Assembly (NCBI GenBank): GCA_015680685.1
Contig: MNCI01035712.1
Span: 124,001 to 188,000 of the forward strand
Direction of reading: 5' to 3'
Source of the DNA: Gnetum montanum
Lineage: Eukaryota; Streptophyta; Gnetopsida; Gnetales; Gnetaceae
Length of the DNA: 64,000 bases
In this document: piece after piece, positions 9,763 to 20,968 of the stretch
Numbering within the stretch: position 1 is the stretch's first letter
Layout: the number at the start of each line of letters is the position of its first letter
Translations under genes and position numbers: made by a program
The notes under the pieces: model-generated
What the model was told of the DNA's origin: nothing
Seen by the model: the letters and a program-made list of their open reading frames with translations, nothing else
Database searches by the model: none

Positions 9763-12320
9763 GTATGTACAATAGTTACGAATACTGTTAGCATCATCCT
9801 TTTTATAAAGCTTTTTCCAGGCAGTCTCTGTAAAATTCAGATTGGGTTGATTTATTGTTGTAAAGCATAAATCTCACTATTTTCATTCTATACATGGCAA
9901 AAGAGAGCAGCCATTTCATCTTAATGTTGTCAGAATGCCACTCTCTTTTGCTGCATCTCCAAATATGCTAAAACTATGAATCTTTTCGTAATGTTTTCAG
10001 AGGCCAAATGCCTAAAGCACCTCTTTGAGAAAGCAGTCTTGGTATATGGTTTCAGTTGGAACAGCTGTTATATTTTTTATGTTTAACTGTATGATGGTGA
10101 GAATCCGAAAGTTATTTATTTTTTATTATCTTAAAACATCACTATCGCTCAACCAAGATGAAAAAGGATCTAATACAAATACAGCAGTGACATATAATGA
10201 AGCCTAACATTTAAATAATGCATGCTGGCTAAAGAATTCAGCCATTTCAGCAAATTGCTGTTAACAATTGAACATCCTTATAATTTTAGAAAAGATTTTA
10301 TCATTTTGGGGTCAAGTTTTTTCCATTAAGATTTAGCAATATATCTATAGCCACCCACTGGAGCATACATTTCAACTGTGCCCTTCAGATCACATTTACG
10401 GACACTGAGACTCAAATTACTAAGTCATGCTACATCAATATGGCTACTTAATACTATATTTCCTTTTTTCCCAATCCGAATAAAGAAGCCGAGTCAAAAT
10501 CGATGAGATACAGGTCAAGAGATTTTACCTTTATTTTATAATATGCATTATTAATTACTAACAGTTTTCTGTGTACTGAATTAACTGTAAAATATGGTCA
10601 TAAAAGAAATCCATCAGTTGAATTGCATATCATACATTTAGATTTTGGCGCATGCGCACTCAAATACATGAGACATGAGACATCTTCTAATAGAAGACTT
10701 TGCTGAAAAAGAAAGTACATGAAATGCTTAGTTCTAGGAAGGCAAGGAAGTTTCCAAAGTCTTCTGAAGGTAGTATGCCATCACCTTTCAGAATCATAGC
10801 GAACAAAATTTATTGCATCTAACAGCACTAGAAACTCCCGAGTTTGGCCAAAAAATATGCTTTGCAAGTACTATATGGAAGAACATGTTTGAGACACGTA
10901 CGTGTATATGCCAAAGTGTTGAACATTCTGTTACTTCATTCCTTGTTATTTCCCCTTTTTATTTGTTTATATCTCTCTACATCTAACAGGGGTAAGAATA
11001 GCCTTACAAGGAGGAGTTGTCAAACTGTTCTAGCAGAGCATCTCTTTTGCATTGTAAGGGCCATAGCTCCTATTCTCCCTCACATGGCAGAGGATGCATC
11101 GCAGTACCTGCCATTTTCATACAGTGGTCACGATGGTCGTGCTGCAGGGTTTGTTTTTGAAGCTCGTTGGCCCAGAATAGATGACAAATGGTTGTCATTG
11201 ACAGAAAATGATGTTCAGTTATGGACAAAGATCCTTTAGGTCTCCTTCTCTCTCATTTGTTCTTAAAATAATAGATTGGAATTTTGAATGTCTTAAGTAT
11301 TGAGGTTGCTGAGTTGATTGTTTGACACTAAAATTCCTGATAAATAATTTGGATTCTTTAAAAAAATGCAGGAATAGTTCCATATGGCATGATGCTTTTT
11401 GACAAAGTTTGAAACATCTTTGTGGACTAAACGTTGTGAAATTACAGCTTTCAAAGGTCGTGTAAATGAAACATCAAATATTAGTGAGAGATTTGCTTAG
11501 TTACATGCAACCGGTAGATGGACATCATAAGTCACCAACTCCAAACATACGGAATTATCTAATTGCCAGAACCGGGTGTATAGATGGTTCCATTTTAAGG
11601 AACCTAATTACAGTCACCAGATGCCGATTCATTCCTACTGTTGCATAGCATAGAACTGAATTAACATAACCAAGCCCTCGATAAATAGTCAGTTAACGTG
11701 CCCGTATTACTCTAGTTTCAGTGCCTCAATAATAACCGTCAGTCTTTACGAGTAGACAACTTGATTAGTTGCATATGGGTATTACATTCTAACAAAGCAT
11801 CCGTTGCTGCAGATAAGGACGGAGGTTAATAGAGTGTTGGAGATGGCTAGGACAGGAAAATTGATTGGAGCCAATTTGGATTCAAAGGTTTATTTATACT
11901 GTTCTGATGAACAACTGCGAGGACAATTGCAGGAAATGTCACAACCTGAAGACGATGCAGACAACTTGAAAAGGATCTTCATTACGTCACAGGTTCTCTG
12001 TCATAGTATTACAAGTCTTGGGAGCTGTCTGGTAAGGATTTGACTGAACAGTTTCCAATGCTGCATTGTGAATGCAGGTTGAAATCGTACCTTCCATGGA
12101 ACACACACAAAGTATAAGCACTTCCTATGCTGGAACCTATTCTACTCAAGGACTAGGCGATTTGTGGGCTGGAGTAACACGTGCAGAGGGGAGCAAGTGT
12201 GAGAGATGCTGGAATTTCTCAGAAGCTGTGGGTTCCTTTGCAGAGCACCCCACAATCTGTGAGCGATGTTGGAAAGTAATCACAACTGAAGCCACCCAAC
12301 AAGTTGCAGTGGCTGCATAG
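9687..12320 (+). CDS. Isoleucyl-tRNA synthetase, organellar type, last four exons (partial, one in-frame TAG)
   Basis: The spliced product attaches isoleucine to tRNA-Ile; the plant homologue (OVA2 in Arabidopsis) acts in chloroplasts and mitochondria. Exons at 9687-9762, 10990-11239, 11813-11992 and 12078-12320 join in phase with GT/AG borders. The first gives the start of the anticodon-binding domain (NFYFDVAKDRLYVG), the second RRSCQTVLAEHL and IAPILPHMAEDA, the third IRTEVNRVLEMARTG, and the last the C-terminal zinc finger, two CERCW motifs with Cys codons at 12198, 12207, 12258 and 12267. The HIGH/KMSKS catalytic domain is not in the window, so the gene starts far upstream or this is a 3' remnant. 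A TAG at 11237-11239 is in frame at the end of exon 2; if real, it removes the zinc finger. Everything else is well preserved. Confidence 0.9.
10990..11239 (+). CDS. Isoleucyl-tRNA synthetase exon with premature TAG
   Basis: The acceptor is CTAACAG (to 10989). The first base completes the split Gly codon, then GKNSLTRRSCQTVLAEHL follows. The exon ends ...WTKIL-TAG before GT at 11240. Homologues have Gln or Glu at the TAG position, directly before the IRTEVN of the next exon. The open frame extends 5' to 10844 through the intron, but that upstream part has no homology and is not exon. Confidence 0.85.
11813..11992 (+). CDS. Isoleucyl-tRNA synthetase exon
   Basis: The acceptor is GTTGCTGCAG (to 11812) and the donor GTTCTC at 11993. 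The exon is 180 bases, phase 0 at both ends. It begins IRTEVNRVLEMARTGKLIGA and ends RIFITSQ, the C-terminal helical region typical of bacterial-type IleRS. Confidence 0.9.
12078..12320 (+). CDS. Isoleucyl-tRNA synthetase terminal exon with zinc finger
   Basis: The acceptor is GAATGCAG (to 12077) and the stop is TAG at 12318-12320. After VEIVPSMEH it reads LWAGVTRAEGSKCERCW and, 20 residues on, CERCW again: the four-Cys zinc finger that ends bacterial-type IleRS and is needed for tRNA charging in the family. The tail TTEATQQVAVAA matches plant organellar enzymes in length. Confidence 0.92.
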   Translation, partial: VEIVPSMEHTQSISTSYAGTYSTQGLGDLWAGVTRAEGSKCERCWNFSEAVGSFAEHPTICERCWKVITTEATQQVAVAA

Positions 12321-12688
12321 TTAAAACATGGTCTGTACCTTGTCCTCTGCAATGTCTTGCCGTCCCAAAAGCTACTCTGTTTTTATCGGGTTCGATGTCA
12401 GATTTGGTTTGGAAAAGTGCTTATAAAGCATAACTGAACCGAGATTTATTGCCTCGGTAAACAATGCTTATAATATTTTATTGTCTCCTTGCAGATACGT
12501 ACAAAGTTATTAATTAGCAGCAATTTTTTGTCTGCATTGTTTTTTGAAAGTAGCCCAATCTGATTCTGGAGTTCAAGCCTCCATAATTTGTAGCTCAGTC
12601 CATGCCACATTTGCATTCTTGCTTGTCACGATATTAGTGCATTGATATGTTAGGGTTGTTAAAAATGTAAATGTAGCGAATTTAGATA
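12321..12688 (+). other. Probable 3' untranslated region
   Basis: This sequence directly follows the synthetase stop codon and is less A+T-rich than the intergenic DNA. No reading frame or clear AATAAA is present in the first 300 bases, so a poly(A) site was not assigned. Confidence 0.4.
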
Positions 12689-13213
12689 ATCATTCAAATT
12701 TCATACCTTGTATATCGAGCATGTATAGGCACGAATACTGTTGCAGATATATTTTTGGAATTGGCAAAAATCTTTGTTCGTGTTAGAGGGCAACATTGTC
12801 GTCTTAATGCTGGATGAAATATACATGTTGAGAGTTAGGACGATTACATAATAATACTGAGCGGTGAGCACTAACCCTGGTATTTTAAATTTTTGATAAC
12901 CTGATCTTTATCATAATCATTCCAATTTCATACCTTGTATATCGAGCATGTATAGGCACGAATACTGTTGCAGATATATTTTTGGAATTGGCAAAAATCT
13001 TGATTTGTTCGTGTTAGAGGGCAACATTGTCGTCTTAATGCTTGATGAAATATACATGTTGAGAGTTAGGACGATTACATAATAATATACATGTTGAGAG
13101 TTAGGACGATTACATAATAATACTGAGCAGTGAGCACTAACCCTGGTATTTTAAATTTTTGATAACCTGATCTTTATCATATTTTAAATTTTTGATAACC
13201 TGATCTTTATCAT
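12689..13213. repeat. Nested tandem duplication downstream of the synthetase gene
   Basis: A unit of about 227 bp starting ATAATCATTC (near 12688) is repeated from 12915 with very few differences. Inside the second copy the word ATACATGTTGAGAGTTAGG with its following bases occurs twice (about 13051 and 13087). The end of the unit (ATTTTAAATTTTTGATAACC...) is doubled at about 13147 and 13181. Three separate duplication events can therefore be read. Confidence 0.92.
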
Positions 13214-15478
13214 ATGCCCTTTTTGTTTAATGGTCATCCCCTTGATTTAATAGTCCGAAACTAGATAAGATCACTTACAGTCAACATAGATTTCGGACAC
13301 CCTCAGCAATATTTGAAAGGTTTCCAAAACCCCCTAATCTTTTTTATTTTGGTTGGGAGGACAATTGCTGGACTTTGTCATAAGCCAAATACCAGATTTT
13401 GAAAGATGTCACTTTTCATGTATAAGTTCAAGAAAAAATCTTAGTGAAAGCTAAACAATTAATTTGTTTTTTTATAGGATTAATTTCTTTTTGTTTTGGA
13501 GGCTACAAGTTGATGAGGGCATTTCAAAGATTCACGATTCTCACAACCAATCAAGCAAATCCTTATCACGAATATAATGTTTTATCTTTATTTTTTTTTT
13601 CAATGTTTTCATTCTCAAAATATTTTCAAAAATAAGTAGAATTTCACAAAATTTGTGCAATATCTTGTCTTATACCAAGAATTAATCCAAAATAATCATA
13701 AAATACTTGAAAAATAAGTTTAACATAGTTTCTATGTATCTCAAAAAATTAAGATAAAAAATAAATTGAATAGAATTTCAATATAGTTTACATACAAAAC
13801 ATACCTTGAAAAACCAATAATTCCAAAAAATTTCATCTTAATAATTAAAGTTGTTATTTAGTTATGAACTTTAAGATCTATTTAAAGTTGTATTAATTTA
13901 TTACTGAATGTATGGTTAGTGTGTACATAATTTATAAAAATAAGAAAATTGAATAGATTTAAAAAATTTAAGTGCATCTCAATTTTTAGCTATTTTCAAA
14001 AATAGAGAAAAAAATTAAAGAACAATAAATTATATTTAATGCATTTTTTTTGTTTTTTATGTTTTGTATCTCTTTAAAGTACTTGTACTTTAGTTTTGAG
14101 TAACAAATGGTTTCTATATTAAACAAATCTATCTGTCAACATCTTTTATTAACTTCTTGTTGAAGTATCTAGAAGAAGATAGAATGAAAAGCAATATCCT
14201 TGCTAAAGATTTACAAAGAAAGTTCAATGAAAAGTAACTTATCAATAAAGGAAGATTTTTTTTTTATGAAAAGGTATCTTTTTCTTAGGAGTCTATTTTT
14301 GAACCAAGATCAATTTCATTGGTGGTTAAGTGGTTTATCTAAAGTTGTTAATTTATAAGGGATGGAAAAAATTTAGAGCTTGCCTTAAAACTGCATCTTA
14401 TCCAAAGGGTCTATTTGCAATGATAATCATATACATCTTAAAATAATGAAACTGTCAAAGGTAGTCCAAAAAGTGATAAAGTTTTAACATTTCCTTTAGA
14501 CACTTCTCTGGCATAGCATCTTTGACAAAGATATCAAAAATTGCAAAACTCTTGTAGAGAGGTGCATTATGATACAACACCAACAAGGTAGAATGAAAAG
14601 GCTGATGACATTGAACACTAAAAAAGAACATCTACTAGGATCAATCAAATAAGTACACAGAAATTGTCAAGATTTATAGACAAAGACATGATTGAGGTTC
14701 TTGAAGAGCCATGTGGACCCATGCAAGAGGAGAACAGAGAGTTTTGAACTCTGGTCAAACTGTGTGTGCATGGCAATAATGACTTCAAATTAATACATAG
14801 TCCAATGCTGGGCAATCAAATCCCCCTCAATGTGGCTATATTCTAAATATGATTATTGTATCGCTCTTAGGACTGATGGAGCCCATAGTGAACATTAATT
14901 AAAACACAAAATGTTGTTTGAAATCTTTTGTGCTTTTTCCGTTCAAGTGGTTTTGTAAGAACTTTGAATTGGATAACTTGTAATGAATCTTTATAAGATA
15001 TATCTTTGTTTGCACTCTATTTCTTATTGATTTTTTTTTTTGAATTTTGAAGTATTTGATCTGATTCACTAATCATAACCTTTTTCCAATGTCTTTGCTA
15101 GATTGTTTTGGAGAACGGAGATAGTTCTATTCAAATGCCAAACAAAGTATTTTTTGGCCTTCTGAATCTAAGGGTAATGTCAGATTAGTCATCTAAATAT
15201 CTAATAATTAGGTAATAGTTTAAATCATTCCTTAGTAGGCCATAACCTAGATCCACTAACCAAGTCTAGCAAATTGACGACAAGGACTAACTAAGCTTTT
15301 CTATTCATCTTGGACCTTAAGATTAGGTGCTTAGCTTATGCATATAATTAGAATTAAGCCACTAACCCCTAGTTTATCATTATTTATACTTCCAAATTTA
15401 GTGTCCTAAGGGGAGTAGAAAATTCATTAAGATTCTAGGGACATAGTAAAGCTATTACCAATCCAATGAATTGAGCAA
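13214..15478. other. A+T-rich intergenic DNA
   Basis: No gene is recognised. 13560-14100 is extremely A+T-rich. The region from about 14100 to 15470 has higher complexity and reads like old, unrecognisable repeat DNA. The frame at 13444-13635 is short and composition-driven. Confidence 0.5.
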
Positions 15479-16770
15479 TTGGAGAATCAGTTGGTCAATC
15501 GAAATGGCATGGAAGATGTATACCAACCCAATCAACAACCAAATCATCATGTAACAAACATCAACCACCATGAAGAATCATTACCTTGTCCCAAAAAGAC
15601 ATATGATACTGTGAGAAGGTATGAGCGAGAAGAGCATCTAAGTTTGAAAGTTGCAATATGTAATGTGCTTGCAAGGTCCCTAGATAATGAAAGATAATAC
15701 TTGCTATGGCCACATTAGGCCTTGGATTGGTACGAATACTGATACCCATGCATCCTTACAAAATTACAAGATTTCAATGTCGATGTCTTGTGTTTACAAG
15801 AAGTCTTTCCATGGGAATTCTTATACCAATTCCATCCCAATTTGAGAAAGTTGGGATATGAAGGTGTTTAGTAGCAAAAAGGTTTAAGTGATAGTTCTTC
15901 CTATGAGCCATACTGAATAGCCTACTACAAGAACCATGATGTGGATGGTTCCATAATCTTTTACAAATAAGCTAAGATCGACCTAATACAAAGATTTGAA
16001 TGAAGATTAGAAGACATGATTTTTGAAATTTCAAAACTCCAAGTTGTGGGAAATAAGCTATGATCAAGATTCTAAAAAAGCCACATAGCCTTGGTGTTGG
16101 TACTTAAAATGTAGTCATTAGAAAGATGTGTATGTGTAGTCAACACATATTTGATCACTAACCCAACATACTCAGATGTTAGATTTTGTTAAGTATCTTA
16201 CTTGATCAACTAGATCTAGAAAAGCTTAAAGTATAAGATAATCCTAACACATATCAATCTTGGCTCTGTGTCATTTATCCTCCGTGGAAGACTTCAATGC
16301 AAAAGATGAAAGTGGTATTCATCAATTTTTGAAATATGAATGTGTGAGAAAAAAATTTGAAAGAGGAATCTGATTTGAAGAAGATGTTTTCATAAATTCA
16401 TCAAACCATTTCGTTGGTTAGTGCATAATCCATCTATTTTGAATCTTTCATAGACAATTTGAACACCAAAGTCCAAAAATAGATGATGCTAATGGATATT
16501 GTTCATCAAGAATCACAATTCACCACTTATGCTACCATGAGTATCGAAGAAGGATCAACATCTTTCTTTATCAAGACCTTAGAGTACATTTGGTATGATG
16601 CCCAATTCTTCCAAGTTATCAAGTTATTGGAGTTATTTCCTAATGAAGAAGTTGAAGAGAAAGATCAAGCCCTGCCATCCTAAATAAGACTATCTACCCA
16701 TATTACCCTTGTGGTAGAAGTATAACTACATTCCTTGATCTTAGAGGTTGATGAAAATCAATGAGTTTCT
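15479..16770 (+). pseudogene. Processed-type pseudogene of a CCR4/Angel-like nuclease (EEP family)
   Basis: Endonuclease/exonuclease/phosphatase proteins of the CCR4/Angel/nocturnin group remove poly(A) tails or cleave related substrates. One frame from 15479 reads, with stops, NVLARSLDNER, then VDVLCLQEVFPWEF (catalytic Glu, 15785-15802), LGYEGV, DVDGSIIFYK, and CVVNTYLITNP with SDVR (from 16139). In the +1 frame EDFNAKDESGIHQFL follows (16284), matching the GDFNA box with Gly changed to Glu. In a third frame are LEYIWYDA (16579) and, after a stop, STHITLVVEV (16693), where SDHxxLxAEF is usual. About 400 residues of EEP order fit in 1.3 kb without introns, which suggests a retrocopy. More than ten stops and at least two frameshifts make it dead. 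Confidence 0.75.
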
Positions 16771-17214
16771 TAACTTACTTTTATTTCTTATTTTTATTTA
16801 TATTTATATATTTAATTTATATTTCTAGATTAGGTAAGTAAGATATTCTAGCATAATACAAGTTCAGAATAAGAATTTGTACTACCTTTACTTGGGTAAG
16901 TAGAGATATGAGTTACACTTTGTGTAACCCTAGTTAGGACTAGTGATTGATGGTTGGTAGACCTCTAATTCACCTCTTGTCAATTTCTATATTTTAAGGT
17001 AATGTGTTGGTACAATAAACTTTTTTTCATATTATTTTCACTTATATTTTATTTGTAGAATAAGCAAGAGAACTTTAAACTATTCAATCCTATTTCAAAA
17101 GGAGAAATCAAATCATTAGACATTAGAGCATGGAGGAAGTACTGGAGCATGTAGAAACATCATTAACATTGACTCATTCAAGGTTGAATGAAAGTGAAAT
17201 GGGATAGTTAGACA
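16771..17214. other. Short A+T-rich spacer
   Basis: This lies between the nuclease pseudogene and a solo-LTR-like repeat. It contains T-rich runs near 16780-16830 and nothing I can annotate. Confidence 0.45.
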
Positions 17215-17727
17215 TGTTCCCATTCTTGAATGAAGTTGGTCCATAACAAAGATGATGTTACTTCATAACAACTGATGTCATTATTATAATAAGACCTGAA
17301 AGGACAAGTTGTAATAAGACTCAAAAGGCACATTGTAATAATGAACATGTCTCTTGAGGTAACATTTGGGGCTTTAACCTAAGGTATCTACAACCATGAA
17401 ATAGAGGTCATGCTAGTGTGGAGTTATGAAGTTAATAATCATGAGTAACAAGTGCCAGGTAAAGCAAGATCGAAAGGTGACTAACCATACCTTTTGATTG
17501 GTTACAAGCCTAACCATGGTGGCAATGTTGGATTGCCTCTAAGGGATGGATGTTGAAGGAAGAGAATCCGAAGGAACCCTCAAAGCATGACCTAGATACA
17601 TTATTCTACATCAATAAAGCTTTCTTTTTCATTTTCTTCTACATTTTTCTTTTATTTTATTTTCACATAATGTTGAACATTACAAATATTTGACATTTAA
17701 AATGACATATGAAAATGAGATGTCACA
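17215..17727 (+). repeat. Solo-LTR-like repeat, relative of the copy at 36091-36600
   Basis: It starts TGTTCCCATTCTTG and ends GAGATGTCACA, close to the TGTAACATCCCATTCC/GGGATGTCACA ends of the copy at 36091-36600. Both share the internal word TAACCATGGTGGCA and a following ATTGCCT. Length (about 513 versus 510 bp) and order agree. No target duplication is clear, so the ends are approximate. Confidence 0.6.
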
Positions 17728-19072
17728 TGCTATATCTTCTCAAGCTTTATAAATTGTACCTTATTTAAGATAAGGCAAGTACTTTTCTCTTCCTTTATAT
17801 TTTGAAAGTTAAAATTGGTTACTTTAAGCTTGGTGGTGCTGCTCAGTCTAAGTTGTAAAGATGCCTTGTACTTTATTTTACATTAATAAACTAGCTTTAT
17901 TCCTAAGAATTTGGAAAGAGTTTTATGAAGAAGTAGACTGATCATTCTATCAACTAAACCTTCTTAAAAGATTTATGTCTACTCTATTATTTATGTTATA
18001 GTTGCTTATTTCTTTGGGCTACTATGTGGTTGAAATGTGAACAGCTTTTGTATATTAATCATGCTACGAGTTGTCATTAGAGGTTCATCATCTCAATCGG
18101 GTTCATGTGCTCAGTTGTAGTAGTGCATCCTTTTGTGTTCATCCCTATGTCTATGCTACTCATATTCTTCATCTTTTGAATCAGAATGTCTTGAGTAATG
18201 GTCATGATATTCATGAGTCCTCCTTTATTCCCTATCATGGTCTTTGTACCCTTGTCTCCTTCTGTCAGAGTCTAATGATGATTGTGATGATGCAATTGAG
18301 GCAGTAGGAGAATGGTGCCAGCTTGTCCTCCTATGATGGCTCTAATGTTCTTCTTTATGAGATCTAGCAAGAACTCTTGGCCTTAATTCCCTCTTGTGCC
18401 TAGAGTCTTTTGCCTCCTGCCTAAGTATCTTTGCTAATTTGGAGTGTGATTTATTCTTGATAGGTTCATCCAATTGAATGATAGGCGTTTGTGACTAGAA
18501 CTCATGATTGTGGTGGAGTTGTTCAAAAATGAATGCATCTCCACCAAGATCCTCCAAGACAACAGTGGAATTGATTATCTTCCCTTTGTCTTGTTCATGT
18601 CTTATTTCCATGGCATGGTCATTCCTTAGTTTCTCCTTAGTAGGTTCATATGGTCAGGTCATGTACTTAGTCTCATGATACCCTCCAAATGCTTCACTTA
18701 GTTTCATCCCCTTAAGAGCAATTTGAGGCATAATGAGTGTCACATGCCTCGGTGGTAGAACAATGTTCCCTTGGAGATCTCTCCACCTGATTTTCCTATC
18801 CTAATGAAAGATGAATGTAAAATCAAGATAGTAAGGGTCATGATGAGCATATGAGATCCATGTCTACATTGGCATACCCCAGTCTTCTTCTTCTTTGATT
18901 CTATCATTGCTTCTCTATAGTTCTCAGGTAGGTGATGTATTCTTGTCTAAATTCATATTGTATTTTTAAGATGTTTGTTTTAAGTGTGCTTTTCTTAGAA
19001 TTATGAAGTTTGACTTTGTGTTCTAAGTACAAGAAACTTTGTGAAATTAATTACTAAGCATACATTGACTTG
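17728..19072 (-). other. Leader/5' internal remnant of a minus-strand LTR element
   Basis: This sequence lies between the solo-LTR-like repeat and the PBS of the LTR at 19092-19986. In minus orientation the LTR is followed by a PBS, so this should be the leader and start of gag. No gag motif survives. A + frame at 18071-18307 has no recognised homology. Confidence 0.4.
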
Positions 19073-19091
19073 TCTCTGGCAATGGTGCCAA
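19073..19091 (-). other. Primer-binding site, minus-strand element
   Basis: On the minus strand it reads TTGGCACCATTGCCAGAGA directly after the LTR end. It resembles TTGGCGCCATTGCCGGGGA-type sites complementary to tRNA-Asp used by Athila/Tat elements, with a few changes. Confidence 0.7.
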
Positions 19092-19986
19092 TGATGAGAT
19101 GTGAAGTCATCCTACACCCAACTCTACAAATCACAAGAATTCATGCACGATCTTGTCAAATTCCACATATGAGGAAATATGATTATGCTAGTAATTAATT
19201 AAAGTTTGGATCGTTGTCTTCCCACATGAGCTAGTAGAATCTAGGTGTATGGTCTAACTCACTGTAAGGCATATGATAAGTGATGTTGTGTTGGCCATAT
19301 TACACCTAGTAAACAAAATGAAATACTAATGGTTTCTAAATCGAAGTCGATAGTAAACAAATCTAGTCTAGCCTAGTGCAATGAGTATCCTACCTAATCT
19401 TTTGTTCACACCTTGGGCTTAGTATAACTACCACTACGATTACCAAGTACTTCGCTATTGGGTGAACCAAGCAATAACACTATTGGGTTACCAAGTAGTT
19501 ACACTTAAGTGCTCGAGATTAGTTATGCTTATTTTGCTAACAATAGTAATGATAAAGTGCATGGAAAAGTAAATCATTAACTAAGAAATAGTAAGAAAAT
19601 TATTCTAACTATAAACAATAAACATTATGCTAAGTAAATAGTAAATCTAGGAAAATGTTGCAATAGTGAGAAATAACTCCATCTTTATTTTTAGTCCCAC
19701 TTATGCCCAAGTATAAAATGCTTGAATAAAGATTTCATTCACTAGTTACACTACACTACAAGCATTCACACTTCTAATAGCTAAGTCTAAGTTCATGAAA
19801 ACAAATTGAAAGAGTTCTACTAAGGATGGATTGAAATTCATTTTTGACTATGTGCTTAAGTGTCTTATTTATAGGCTAGCATGTGTGGAGAGATATCGAA
19901 TCTCTGACATCAAGGCCTGAGCCTCAAGATCAAGGATTCGATATCAGATACCTGATATCATAACCATGGTAAAACATGATTTATCA
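19092..19986 (-). mobile_element. LTR (5' LTR of a minus-strand Ty3/gypsy element)
   Basis: In + orientation it starts TGATGAGATG and ends CATGATTTATCA, matching the TGATGAG...TTCATCA ends of the LTRs at 27717, 39184, 54335 and 60824. It carries GATATC-containing words near 19880-19960 in the position of U3. The PBS on its left shows that it is a 5' LTR. Its 3' partner was not found in the window. Confidence 0.75.
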
Positions 19987-20039
19987 AAAACTAAATGAAA
20001 ATGGAAATGCTTAATTATGTCCTTGTAAGACAACAAAAG

Positions 20040-20960
20040 GTCTATAGGACAAATTTTTTTTATTCCAATGCTTTGATATGGTCATGATGGGTTTTGAGCA
20101 TCTCATTAAGAAAATGCTCCAAAACTAATACTTCCAACTCAAAAAAATATAACAAATTTTATTGTCTCAATATTATATTTAAGACTAAGAGCATTAAAGA
20201 AAGAACAACTCAGAAAGATATGTTCTTCATCTTCCATTATTGCATGTATACAAAATTTGCAAATTTTTTGTTCTCTTTGAAAATTAATCAATCTCATTAT
20301 TTTAATTAATAAATAGTGAGATCCTACACAAGCACATGTGATTGCCACCTAACTTTATTTAGAAAAAGTAGTAGATAAATAAGTAGGTATTTTTGTTAAG
20401 AAACTTCCTTAGATTTGCTGCAAATAAAATTCATTAGATTCACATAGTTATTTCCACATGTGCTTCAATGCCTTCTATCTAATCCTTATTTTTAGATCCT
20501 TAAAATTCAAATTTAAATGGTGATCTTTAATATTTCATTTTTGAAGCCATTTTTCTCATCAATTAACCATTCTTCATGAGTGACCTTATAAACTTCTATG
20601 GATAGTTGGACTCTAGACCTAGTAAGTATCTTTTTTATGAAATTGTAGAAATTTTTGAAGAGCTAAAATTTCTATAAATGGTAAATCTGTTTTTGCTAAT
20701 AAAATATCATATGGAGTTTGAGCCTTTACCCAAAATTCCTCCAACAAAAATTTTTTTTGGACATATTCCAAACATTTCCATTACACCTCAAGTAAATTGG
20801 GTCAATATAATATCATATGGAGTTTGAGCCTTTACTTGAAGTTCTTGCAACAAAAATTATTTTTGGAGATATTCCAAGTATTTCCATTGCACTATAGGTA
20901 AATTGGATTTCCAAGTTTCACAAATGTATAATAGAACTAGCTAAACAAGTTGATTATACA
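20040..20960 (-). pseudogene. LINE fragment (RT C-terminal region), minus strand
   Basis: The minus frame at 20139-20348 reads INFQREQKICKFCIHAIMED, then EEHIFLSC: the C-x2-C...EDExHxxxxC ending of many plant non-LTR RT proteins. To its right, minus frames with stops read VKAQTPYDIILT, the (VK)xxTPYxIxLxExG segment of the same proteins. A partial duplication of about 106 bp (words TATCATATGGAGTTTGAGCC at 20705 and 20811) repeats this segment. The related fragment at 42600-43330 supports the assignment. Confidence 0.65.
20705..20900. repeat. Imperfect direct duplication, about 106-bp period
   Basis: TATCATATGGAGTTTGAGCC occurs at 20705 and 20811 and the following 90 bases match imperfectly. 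It lies inside the LINE fragment and duplicates part of its coding remnant. Confidence 0.8.
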
Positions 20961-20968
20961 TTTTCTTA

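Noticed and set aside
10844-10989. N-terminal extension of the frame leading into the second synthetase exon
   Set aside because: It has no similarity to the enzyme and is separated by a good CTAACAG acceptor; it is intron.
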